A stretch of DNA of 64,000 nt from positions 51,734 to 115,733 of the forward strand of contig CAZVTR010000002.1 of assembly GCA_964630305.1 (NCBI GenBank), written 5' to 3'. A model generated the notes under the pieces. That model had not been told where the DNA came from, did not search any database, and was given only the letters and a program-made list of their open reading frames with translations. This stretch comes from JAKPPT01 sp964630305. Lineage in GTDB: Bacteria; Spirochaetota; Spirochaetia; Treponematales; UBA12059. Positions 53,564-61,723 of this stretch are shown here, one piece after another (within the stretch, counting starts at the first letter, position 1; each line of letters begins with the position of its first letter). The position numbers and the translations under genes are program-made.

Positions 53564-54697
53564 ATGAATCTGATAATTCCAATGGATTCAGATAGGCCTA
53601 CTCGGGCAGAAGTGCGGCTTAACGCTCTTTACAGAAATTTTACTACAATAAAAAAACTTGCTGGTTCGGCTAAAATTATGGCTGTGGTCAAAGCCGATGC
53701 CTATGGCCATGGGCTTCTCAGGATGGCACAGGAATTTGAAAACCTCGGTGCCAGGTATCTCGGTGTTGCACTTGTCGAAGAAGGTGTCTTTCTTCGGAAA
53801 AACAATATTTCTATTCCCATACTTGTGCTGGGTCCGCTGGCCCAGCATCAAATATCAGACTTTATTACCTACAACCTTGATGTAACCGTACCCTCGCTTG
53901 AAAAAGCTAAAGCAATTTCTGATACAGCGGTACAGCTTGGACGCACTGCGCGCATCCATATTAAAATCGATACAGGCATGGGCAGAATTGGCATGCAGTG
54001 GAATAGGAATGTTCTTGAAGCAATAAAAACTATAGTGGCATTGCCGCGGCTCAGCCTGGAAGGTATCTTCTCCCATTTTGCCTGTGCCGATACCAATCCA
54101 GTTGTTACCAATGAGCAAATTACACGGTTTTCCAACATTGTCTCTGAGTGCAGACGTATGATCGATAAACCATTTCTGGCACATATTGCTAATTCTGCCG
54201 GTTTAATTCAGTACCCTCATGCACGGTTTGATATGGTGCGCCCAGGCATTGCTCTATACGGCTATAATCCGGTACCAGGTAACGCCGTTAAACTCGAGCC
54301 AGTGCTCAGGCTCATGTCACGAGTTGCTTACTTTAAGGTTGTGGATGCAGGAACTTCAATCAGTTATGGCCATACCTATACAACTTCTCAAGCAACACGC
54401 ATTGTAACAATCCCAATTGGCTATGCCGATGGTTATTCCCGCTGTTTTTCTAATAGAGCCCCAGTTATAATCAGAGGAAAAACCTATACGGTGACAGGTA
54501 CCGTGTGCATGGATCAGCTCATGGTAGATATAGGTCCAGAGGGTACTGCCTATAATGGAGATGATGTTCTGCTGTTTGGGGTAAAAGATAAAGATATTAT
54601 TACGCTCGAACAGTTATGTGCTATCGCTAATACAATTCCTTATGAGCTTATCTGCAGAATTAGTTCACGTGTTCCTAGGATTTATGTAGATGAATAA
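53564..54697 (+). CDS. alr: Alanine racemase
   Basis: 377 residues from ATG 53564 (MNLIIPMDSDRPTRAEV), with GGGGAG 9 bp upstream; the in-frame ATG at 53525 lies in the previous gene. PLP-binding Lys43 is in AVVKADAYGHG, the catalytic Tyr is in SISYGHTYTT (about 265), and the MDQLMVDIGPE segment is present. It supplies D-Ala for peptidoglycan. Two exact cores (53747 GARYL; 54490 TVTGT) and one GGTACCAGGT variant (54270 PVPGN) lie in this one gene. Confidence 0.93.
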   Translation: MNLIIPMDSDRPTRAEVRLNALYRNFTTIKKLAGSAKIMAVVKADAYGHGLLRMAQEFENLGARYLGVALVEEGVFLRKNNISIPILVLGPLAQHQISDFITYNLDVTVPSLEKAKAISDTAVQLGRTARIHIKIDTGMGRIGMQWNRNVLEAIKTIVALPRLSLEGIFSHFACADTNPVVTNEQITRFSNIVSECRRMIDKPFLAHIANSAGLIQYPHARFDMVRPGIALYGYNPVPGNAVKLEPVLRLMSRVAYFKVVDAGTSISYGHTYTTSQATRIVTIPIGYADGYSRCFSNRAPVIIRGKTYTVTGTVCMDQLMVDIGPEGTAYNGDDVLLFGVKDKDIITLEQLCAIANTIPYELICRISSRVPRIYVDE

Positions 54698-54698
54698 A

Positions 54699-54716
54699 GG
54701 GGCGCCGTAGCGCCCC
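54699..54716 (+). terminator. Terminator after alr
   Basis: GGGGCGC-CGTA-GCGCCCC, a perfect 7-bp GC stem starting 2 bp after the alr stop, with only a short pyrimidine stretch and later T's. It probably ends the thrE-alr transcript. Confidence 0.75.
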
Positions 54717-55179
54717 TCTCAGGTTTCATGCATTTTTCAATGCTTTAAATATCCCAAACACTTTTACCTGAACACATTTAAAACTAACACTTTTAGGACA
54801 TCCATTTTACCTGCATCGTTCTATACTTTTTATACTTTTACACTTTTTAAATAAAGATTTTGTACTGGTTTTTTTACATAACTCCAACCACCGTTTATTA
54901 TGAAGCAAAAAACATGCCAAATATTTACTCGCAAACATTGCTTTATATTTTATTATAATATAAAGAATTATTTTTTCTATTAAGAAACAGATCTCGAAGG
55001 CCGAAATCTCTGGTGTGCATTTTTACACCAGTTTTAAGTAAGAATTATGTATTTTATTATATTGAAATGATTTAACCAGTTGTGTGAATTTGCAAAGTGT
55101 GCAATTTTGCACACCCATAAGCAAGAATTATCATTTACAATTTGATTGGCATTTAGATTAATATTAATTATTTATTGTA
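54717..55179. repeat. AT-rich intergenic region with tandem hairpins
   Basis: About 460 bp between convergent alr and the response-regulator gene. Two related units lie at about 55010-55060 and 55095-55140: each has a GTGTGCA-led hairpin (CTGGTGT/ACACCAG; GTGTGCAA/TTGCACAC) followed 10-14 bp later by AAGYAAGAATTATS. They look like a duplicated small palindromic element. No gene and no GGTGACAGGT core here. Confidence 0.6.
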
Positions 55180-56565
55180 TCATGACTTATTCACTCGTCT
55201 ATTCAAAGCGCTTCGAGAAATTCCCAAAGCTTGTGCTGCCATACCTTGATTATGATTGTACCGTCTTAACGCCTCAGCAATTAAAGCTTCTTCTGCCTCT
55301 TCAATCGATGGTAAGATTTCTAAAGAAGAAAAAACATCATGCAGCGTTTGCTTTTGCATAAGAGGAACTTCGGCAGTACGAATTTTATTAGCAATACTTT
55401 CAACGGTCAGTACCTGTCCCTCAAGCCTGCTTACAGCATCTGAAATAATACCTTCGAGTTCTCGGATATTGCCAGGAAAAGAATAATTATTTAATAATGT
55501 ATAAACTTCTTGTGGAATTCTTACTACTTTTTTATTAAAATTTTTGCATGCACACATAACAAAATGTTGAACTAGAAACGGTATGTCCCCTTTTCGTTCT
55601 CGTAAAGGAGGAAGCACAATATTGTGAGCTTCCAACCTATAATACAAATCGGCCCTATAACTTCCAGTCTCCACCGCAGCTTTTAAGTTTTTATGTGTTG
55701 CAGTAATAATAAGCGCATCTGTTGATTTTTGCTCATCTGAGCCTAAGGGATAATATTTTTTTTGCTCAATAAGTCTGAGTAGTTTTACTTGGCTCTGCAT
55801 ACTCAAATCTCCGATTTCATCCAGAAAGAGTGTACCTCCAGCTGCTTTTTCAATAAGTCCAGCTCGATCTGTTCCCGCACCAGAATATGCGCCTTTTTTA
55901 TGCCCAAACAGGGTATCACTGAAAAGATTATCATCAAGTCCCGCGATATTTACTGTTACTAGTTCTCCAGCTCTTCCAGATGCTTTATGAATTGCCTGTG
56001 CAATAAGCTCCTTACCTGTCCCTGACTCACCATTTATAAGGATTGCTTTATCAGTTTTTGCTATATTCATTATGTATTGAAATATTTTTAACATAACTGG
56101 ATCTTGGGTAATAATATGTCCAAAAATTTCAGAATCAATTTCATTCTTATTAAGCAAAGTTTCTTTTAACGCGCGATTATCAGTCATGAGTGAATCTATT
56201 TGTATTGCATGATTGATACTTGCAATTAGTCGTGCACTTTCAGCTGTTTTAGGCACATAGTCAAATGCTCCAGCTTGCATACAGCGCACAGCTGAATCAA
56301 TTTCATCAACTGCAGTAGAAACTATTACAAACACAGAAGGATATTCTGCTGCCATTTTTTCAAGTACGGTGAACCCATCAACTTTTGGCATTAACAGATC
56401 TAGAATTAAAATAAAGACTTTTTCACTTTTTAGAATTTCCCACAATTCATCAGGATCATCGGTAATCTTTATATTATTAAAATTGTAAAATTTAAGTGTT
56501 CTTTCTGTTCGTTTTAATACACCAATATCATCATCTAGAATTACAATGAGTTGAGTATTGGACAT
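55180..56565 (-). CDS. sigma-54-dependent response regulator (NtrC family)
   Basis: 461 residues. Receiver domain 1-120 (LDDDIG, LILDLLMPKVDGF with the phospho-Asp, and the FDYVPKTAES Lys). AAA+ domain about 145-380 with GESGTGKE (Walker A), GTLFLDEIGDL (Walker B), and the sigma-54 contact loop GAYSGA in place of the common GAFTGA. C-terminal Fis-type helix-turn-helix (NQGMAAQALGISRSALNRRV). It begins 1 bp after the kinase stop, with AAGGAG upstream, so the two form a pair. Targets are unknown; no -24/-12 site was seen in the window. Confidence 0.92.
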   Translation of the reverse strand: MSNTQLIVILDDDIGVLKRTERTLKFYNFNNIKITDDPDELWEILKSEKVFILILDLLMPKVDGFTVLEKMAAEYPSVFVIVSTAVDEIDSAVRCMQAGAFDYVPKTAESARLIASINHAIQIDSLMTDNRALKETLLNKNEIDSEIFGHIITQDPVMLKIFQYIMNIAKTDKAILINGESGTGKELIAQAIHKASGRAGELVTVNIAGLDDNLFSDTLFGHKKGAYSGAGTDRAGLIEKAAGGTLFLDEIGDLSMQSQVKLLRLIEQKKYYPLGSDEQKSTDALIITATHKNLKAAVETGSYRADLYYRLEAHNIVLPPLRERKGDIPFLVQHFVMCACKNFNKKVVRIPQEVYTLLNNYSFPGNIRELEGIISDAVSRLEGQVLTVESIANKIRTAEVPLMQKQTLHDVFSSLEILPSIEEAEEALIAEALRRYNHNQGMAAQALGISRSALNRRVNKS

Positions 56566-56566
56566 A

Positions 56567-59500
56567 TCATGCTCCTTCCTCTTTAAGTGCTGGAAAAGTA
56601 ATTTTGAACTTTGTACCTTTATCTTTTTTTGTCTCAACAGAAATTTCAGCTCCGTGTTCTTGAGCAATACCATATACAACTGGAAGACCTAGCCCAGTGC
56701 CACCCATTTCCCGTCTCGTTGTAAAAAAAGGGTCAAAAATAAAAGGCAAATTCTCTTCTTTGATACCGCATCCTTCATCTTCTACGACTAATACTACAAA
56801 TGATTTGCTATCATTTTTTTCAGCATATGTTTTTACTAAAATTTTTTTATTTTTATCAGGTAATGCATGAATAGCATTTTCGATGAGATTTACTAATATC
56901 TGCACTATTTTCATTGCGTCACCATCGATCTCAGGAATATTTTGTTCTAATTCGACAATAAAATTGTTAGTCCCATTTTTTATTGTATGATTTAGCAAAC
57001 GTAATGCATACTCTACGACACTATTGATATTAATTGGTTTAAACAGTTGTGTGCTTCCTGATCGAACATACAGTCGTAAATCATCAATTATTTTACTTAT
57101 TTGAATAGCACTCATATAAATATCGTTAAGCATCGATGGAAATTCATTTTTTACATCTTCATATGTAAATCCCCCTGAAAACAATTCATTGGAGTTAAAT
57201 CCAATTTTATCGATTTCTTTTATCAACCGTTCTCCAATAGCTCGTATAATCGGAACATTTCTTAATACTGCATTATTCGGTGTATTAATTTCATGAGCTA
57301 TTCCTGCAGTAAGCCATGCAAGGCTTTTTAATTTATCAAGCTCAGCTATTTTTTGTTGACTCTCTAATTGCCTTTCTATGCTCTCATTTATCTGCATATG
57401 CATTTTTATACGTGCAACTAGTTCGTAAATATTTATTGGTTTTGCAACAAAATCATCTGCGCCGAACTTAAAGATTGCATCAATGCTATCATGCCTTGTT
57501 GTGCTTGTAATAACAATAACCGGTATTCGTTTTTTCATATTTTCAGACATTTTTTTAATAAAATCATACCAAGGTATATCAAGTATAGAATCACTCAACA
57601 GTATAATTTTGGCATTTCCATAACTTTTTAAATAATCAAGCCCTCTATGCCCTGAAATAACAGCCTGGACATCATATCCTATTTTTTCAAGCTTGCGTTT
57701 CAATGCATAAAGAATAATCGGTTCATCTTCAACTATAAGCACTTTTGTCATTTTTTTACTTATATCAATTTCTTGATTAGTAGAATATATTAAATTCACT
57801 TGATTATCTATATCATCTATTTGATTATTAACTACCTCATTTGTTTCCTTAATTTTAATACTAATATTTGCTATTGATTCATCAGTATAAATATCTATTT
57901 CCAAATCTGAATACTTACTTAATGCTCGAAGTTCTTCTTCATAAATTTGCCGCTTGTCTGTATTTTCATTTTTCAAATAGCTATGTATCACCTTAGCGGA
58001 AAAATTTATGATTATAAAAGGATTTGATTCTAATGCACTTACAGTAATATCGGGGGAACTTGATATTGTATATACAAACAAAATTGCTTTCATGAATAGC
58101 CATTCAATTGCCTCCTGATCTATCCAAATATCTATATTCAATATTTTTTGATATGCTATATTTATATTACAATCATAATATTTTAGATATGAAGTTGCAT
58201 TCTGCAACAATCTAGACAATTTTATATATTCACGATTTTCTGTATAATTCAAAACTGTATACTTTGCAGCATGTGGCAAATAGTGTCCAAGTTCAATTTT
58301 CCATATATAGGCAAATCGCTTTATCCTTTCATCGCTAGTACTAGCAGCAATATCATCGAGCATAACCGCTATTTCCGATACTGGTTTACATAAAAGTCCT
58401 TGAATTATTTTAAGACGCTGCTGCAATTCTTTCTCTAACTGCTCATTTTTTTCAGAAATTTTTCCCTTAATGTCATTTGCCGTTTTCATTAGCTGAATAT
58501 ATTGAACCCATTCATAGTTTTTTAGTATTAACAACAAGATTGATGCTAAAATTCCATAATGTAAAAATCTAAAACTAAAAGAAAAATTTTTATTAAAAAA
58601 GATTGCAATAATGTTTATAAATAAAAAAACAATACAAATAATTTGAATAAATAATCCATACTTTCTTGCTGTTTCAGTAGTATATGTAAAAGTATTATTG
58701 TAATACAATGCAACTAAAAATAAGATCATCATAAGTGTAGTGGAAAGTATTTCAGCTACAAATAAATAACCCGAAAAAACAAGGAGTATAAATATACTGA
58801 TTGAGAGCAGACTAAAACGCAGCCACTCTTTATTCATTCGTGATGATATTAGCTGCTTTAATACACAAAAGGCAAACCCGCCTGGCAATACCATTAAGAC
58901 AGTTTCTATATAATTCAAATATATTGAATGCAGAGAAAAAAGACCTGTTCTGATTATTAGAATTCCGAAATAGAATAATATATAAATTACAATGAAAATA
59001 AATGCTAAAAATTTTCTACTATCGCTTTTTTCTAAAATCCGTGATATGTTTGATATTACTATCAGCAAAATGCCAAACCATAGCCCCACTAAAAGAAAAA
59101 GCACTTCTTGTAATTTTATAAATTTATTTTTTTCATAAGAAAAAACTCTTATATTACCAGGATCTCCTGTGAGTGCTAAATATAAGTTATACTCTTTTTC
59201 AGTAAGCTTTGAAGAAAAATCAAAAACTATTTTTCTATTTGTATTTTCCAATAATAAGCTATTTAGATCAGATTTTTTTAATACATTTTTATTATTTTTG
59301 TTTATAATATATGTTGATGTCATAAATGCATTATCAGTATAAATCATCAACACATTATTATCAAATTGATCCATCGTTATTTTAATTGAAAGCCAGATAT
59401 TTCGTGATTGTTCAATAAGGTTAAAATATCTAAAGTCAAAATTTTTGTCCAGGCTTTTTTTATATGAATATAATGGAACAAAATGTATAATATCAGTTTT

Positions 59501-59692
59501 ATACATAATAGAAGCATATGGGAGTTTCACACCTGCTTCATCATATACAAATACGGAATATTCTAAATTTTTACCGCCAACAATTTGTACATCAATAAGC
59601 ATTAGTATTGAGCCTAATATAACAACAATAAGGATTAGCAAAAAATATTTTATTGAAAACACAATTTCATAATAAGATAACTTTTTTTTCAT
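56567..59692 (-). CDS. Large hybrid sensor histidine kinase with 7TM-type sensor
   Basis: 1041 residues from ATG 59692 (GAGAGG upstream). Order: membrane helix (12-34), an extracytoplasmic beta-rich domain (35-190), a block of membrane helices (about 195-395) as in 7TMR-DISM sensors, a long cytosolic region (400-640) with no motif seen, a receiver domain (about 647-770: VLIVEDEPI, LLSDSILDIPWYDF, FVAKPI), then dimerisation H-box TAGIAHEINTP (His about 798) and ATPase (NLIENAIHAL, DEGCGI, GGTGLGLPVV). The receiver lies before the kinase core, not after. It overlaps the PHP gene by 26 bp. Confidence 0.9.
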   Translation of the reverse strand: MKKKLSYYEIVFSIKYFLLILIVVILGSILMLIDVQIVGGKNLEYSVFVYDEAGVKLPYASIMYKTDIIHFVPLYSYKKSLDKNFDFRYFNLIEQSRNIWLSIKITMDQFDNNVLMIYTDNAFMTSTYIINKNNKNVLKKSDLNSLLLENTNRKIVFDFSSKLTEKEYNLYLALTGDPGNIRVFSYEKNKFIKLQEVLFLLVGLWFGILLIVISNISRILEKSDSRKFLAFIFIVIYILFYFGILIIRTGLFSLHSIYLNYIETVLMVLPGGFAFCVLKQLISSRMNKEWLRFSLLSISIFILLVFSGYLFVAEILSTTLMMILFLVALYYNNTFTYTTETARKYGLFIQIICIVFLFINIIAIFFNKNFSFSFRFLHYGILASILLLILKNYEWVQYIQLMKTANDIKGKISEKNEQLEKELQQRLKIIQGLLCKPVSEIAVMLDDIAASTSDERIKRFAYIWKIELGHYLPHAAKYTVLNYTENREYIKLSRLLQNATSYLKYYDCNINIAYQKILNIDIWIDQEAIEWLFMKAILFVYTISSSPDITVSALESNPFIIINFSAKVIHSYLKNENTDKRQIYEEELRALSKYSDLEIDIYTDESIANISIKIKETNEVVNNQIDDIDNQVNLIYSTNQEIDISKKMTKVLIVEDEPIILYALKRKLEKIGYDVQAVISGHRGLDYLKSYGNAKIILLSDSILDIPWYDFIKKMSENMKKRIPVIVITSTTRHDSIDAIFKFGADDFVAKPINIYELVARIKMHMQINESIERQLESQQKIAELDKLKSLAWLTAGIAHEINTPNNAVLRNVPIIRAIGERLIKEIDKIGFNSNELFSGGFTYEDVKNEFPSMLNDIYMSAIQISKIIDDLRLYVRSGSTQLFKPININSVVEYALRLLNHTIKNGTNNFIVELEQNIPEIDGDAMKIVQILVNLIENAIHALPDKNKKILVKTYAEKNDSKSFVVLVVEDEGCGIKEENLPFIFDPFFTTRREMGGTGLGLPVVYGIAQEHGAEISVETKKDKGTKFKITFPALKEEGA

Positions 59693-60389
59693 AAAAAACC
59701 TCTCGTAAATTATCAATATTTACATATCCTTGCTTGTTTACTAGATTATATTCTGTATCAATAATAAAATTTCGTCTCCCGATTTGTTCTGGATGATGAG
59801 CATCGGAATTTTTTACTACGGCCAGTTTGCCTTTATATGATTCTTCTCTAATAACTTCTACTGCATCATAATCACCTAGAGGCAAAAATCCAAGTTGGCT
59901 TATTGCCCCATATGCTGGACGATCTATATGTGACGGAATAACAATAGCCCCGGCATCTTTCCCATGTTTTATTACTTCATCAAACGACCAATCTGTTGCC
60001 ATACCAAGATAGTAATCTAAAATATCAAGTACATTTTCATGTTCATCAACAACTACCTCTTCACCAAACATATCAGCATTATATTTTATTTTGGGTTGAA
60101 CTTTGCTTATCTCATATGAAAAACTCAAAGCCTCATGAGGTGTTCCAAAGATACAAAGTATATGTACTTCCTCAATACTGGTTACTTCAATTCCAAAAAG
60201 CGGAATGATTCCAAATTGCCGTGCATTAATATCCCAGGCAGGTGCATTTAATGCAGAATTATGATCGGTCAATGCCATCATGCCAATACCGCACGCTTTA
60301 GCACGTTCAGCAATATACCGCGGTGACATTTCAAGACTGCCGCAGGGAGAAAGGCATGAATGATTATGTAAATCAACACGTATTCTCAA
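59667..60389 (-). CDS. PHP-domain phosphoesterase
   Basis: 240 residues; TTG start overlapping the previous stop as TTGA. Metal-binding motifs of the PHP family are present: DLHNHSCLSPCG (residues 5-16), LTDHNSA, GIEVTS, PSHIDRP and NSDAHH. The enzyme should be a two- or three-metal phosphoesterase with an unknown substrate. Similar proteins are found with DRTGG and CBS-HATPase proteins near [FeFe] hydrogenases. Confidence 0.87.
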   Translation of the reverse strand: MRIRVDLHNHSCLSPCGSLEMSPRYIAERAKACGIGMMALTDHNSALNAPAWDINARQFGIIPLFGIEVTSIEEVHILCIFGTPHEALSFSYEISKVQPKIKYNADMFGEEVVVDEHENVLDILDYYLGMATDWSFDEVIKHGKDAGAIVIPSHIDRPAYGAISQLGFLPLGDYDAVEVIREESYKGKLAVVKNSDAHHPEQIGRRNFIIDTEYNLVNKQGYVNIDNLREVFYEKKVILL

Positions 60390-60721
60390 TTGCGCATAAA
60401 TTCCTGATATAAAATACCTGAAACCTCAAATTGGTTTTTTTGAGTTTTAAACAAGGCAATTGACTCTTTTTCTGCCGCTTCAATCATATCCTCAGGGACA
60501 GGCCTATTATTGCAAATAATAATTGCAGGCATTCCAATTAAAGTGGCAACCGCTATACTGTTTTTATGCGCTTGTATAGTAATTAGTACCTGACCTTCCT
60601 GCGCATTGGCCATAACATCAGATAATAGATCTGATGTGTATCCTCCAGTAATTGCTTTGTCACTGTCAGCAGCCACAACCTGCTCAAAATCAAATTGCTC
60701 TGTAATATCTTGAATTTTCAT
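60386..60721 (-). CDS. DRTGG-domain protein
   Basis: 111 residues from ATG 60721 (GAGGTG upstream). It shows the DRTGG-type core: AITGGYTSDLLSDVMANAQEG, VLITIQAHKNSIAVATLIGMPAIIICN. These single-domain proteins are related to the regulatory domain of phosphotransacetylases and of some CBS proteins and may bind a small ligand. Together with the CBS-HATPase and PHP genes it forms the recurring hydrogenase-linked regulatory trio. Confidence 0.82.
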   Translation of the reverse strand: MKIQDITEQFDFEQVVAADSDKAITGGYTSDLLSDVMANAQEGQVLITIQAHKNSIAVATLIGMPAIIICNNRPVPEDMIEAAEKESIALFKTQKNQFEVSGILYQEFMRN

Positions 60722-60752
60722 AAAACACCTCTTGCTATTTAAAGTACAGTAG

Positions 60753-61685
60753 TTATAACTCACGCGGCTGCGCAAAGATAAATGCTCTAACCAGAGTACC
60801 GCGTGTTGATGAGTCGATAGAAAACTCATCAGACGATTTACGTGCATTTGGTAATCCTAAACCAGCACCAAAACCAATTGAACGTATCCAATCATTTGCA
60901 GTAGAAAAACCCTCTCGCAATGCTAGCTGGATATCTTGTATACCTGGTCCTCTATCCCGTGCCAATATCTCAACACCTTTAGTTGAAATTGTATACTGCA
61001 TGTATCCCCCATCAGAATGAATAATCTGATTTAATTCTAGTTCATAGCTCACAATACTAGCTCGTCGTATTACAGTATTTGCAAAACCATACTTTTTTAA
61101 AGTATTTTTAAGTTCAGTTGATGCTGTCCCTGCATGTTCAAAGTCATATTTCACAGTAGGAAACTGTAAAGACTCAAGGATTCCACATTCATTCGTATTT
61201 TGCACAACATCATTTTTTGCAATAGCTTCAAGTTTAGTAAATTCTGCGTTCATTTCCACCAGTAATGCTTTTATTATATCAGTTGCTGTAATAATTCCCA
61301 TTAACGTGCCTGTTTTGTTAATTACAGGATAACGACGATACTGATATTTATTGACATATGTTATTGCATAACTCAATGGCATATCATCTTCTAGCGTTAC
61401 TACCGAAGTTGTCATAAAATTTTTTACTGGAGCATCAATCTCTCCTGCATCAAAGGCATCGATAATGTCTCCAATGGATACAATTCCAACTAACCTGCCA
61501 TCATCAAGTACAGGAAGTCCGGTAATCCCCCGATCTCTCATCTTTTTTTGAGCTTCTCGCATCGTTGCTTGAACAGAAATGGTCTCGGGATTGGGTGTCA
61601 TAACATCAGACACTTTGAGCCGATAAATGAGTTCTAAAATCGGACCTGTATTTCCTGCCTGCTGAAGCACATCCATATACATCAT
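60753..61685 (-). CDS. CBS-pair / HATPase serine-kinase-like protein
   Basis: 310 residues. The two CBS repeats (about 25-145: VSDVMTPNPETISVQATMRE, VKNFMTTSVVTLEDDMPL) should bind an adenine nucleotide. The C-terminal RsbW-type HATPase (about 190-310) has SYELELNQII (N-box), DRGPGI and GFGAGLGLPNARK. This is the anti-sigma-factor/serine-kinase design with an energy sensor. ATG 61685 is chosen; a TTG at 61712 is the alternative. Neither has a clear Shine-Dalgarno sequence. It follows the chemoreceptor gene. Confidence 0.85.
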   Translation of the reverse strand: MMYMDVLQQAGNTGPILELIYRLKVSDVMTPNPETISVQATMREAQKKMRDRGITGLPVLDDGRLVGIVSIGDIIDAFDAGEIDAPVKNFMTTSVVTLEDDMPLSYAITYVNKYQYRRYPVINKTGTLMGIITATDIIKALLVEMNAEFTKLEAIAKNDVVQNTNECGILESLQFPTVKYDFEHAGTASTELKNTLKKYGFANTVIRRASIVSYELELNQIIHSDGGYMQYTISTKGVEILARDRGPGIQDIQLALREGFSTANDWIRSIGFGAGLGLPNARKSSDEFSIDSSTRGTLVRAFIFAQPREL

Positions 61686-61723
61686 TCTAGCATATTCAAT
61701 GTCGCAAGGCAAAGCAGACGGTC

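Larger units (their letters stand above)
627..54499. repeat. Dispersed short motif family GGTGMCAGGTWT (30 exact cores)
   Basis: Exact GGTGACAGGT cores (either strand) start at 34527, 39657, 40945, 41358, 41563, 41614, 42884, 43003, 43076, 44332, 44439, 47697, 47750, 47827, 47901, 47935, 50110, 50146, 50510 and 54490. Exact GGTGCCAGGT cores start at 627, 10392, 11607, 27544, 34266, 45771, 51556, 51785, 52942 and 53747. Most are followed by TAT, TTT or TGT. Many one-mismatch forms (GGGGACAGGT, GGTACCAGGT) also occur. Thirteen exact copies are intergenic, seventeen are coding. Confidence 0.85.

Noticed and set aside
40945..54499. Motif copies as inverted-pair terminators like Haemophilus/Neisseria uptake sequences
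   Set aside because: Copies do not occur as closely spaced inverted pairs at gene ends; neighbouring copies are mostly direct repeats. An uptake-sequence role without terminators is still possible.
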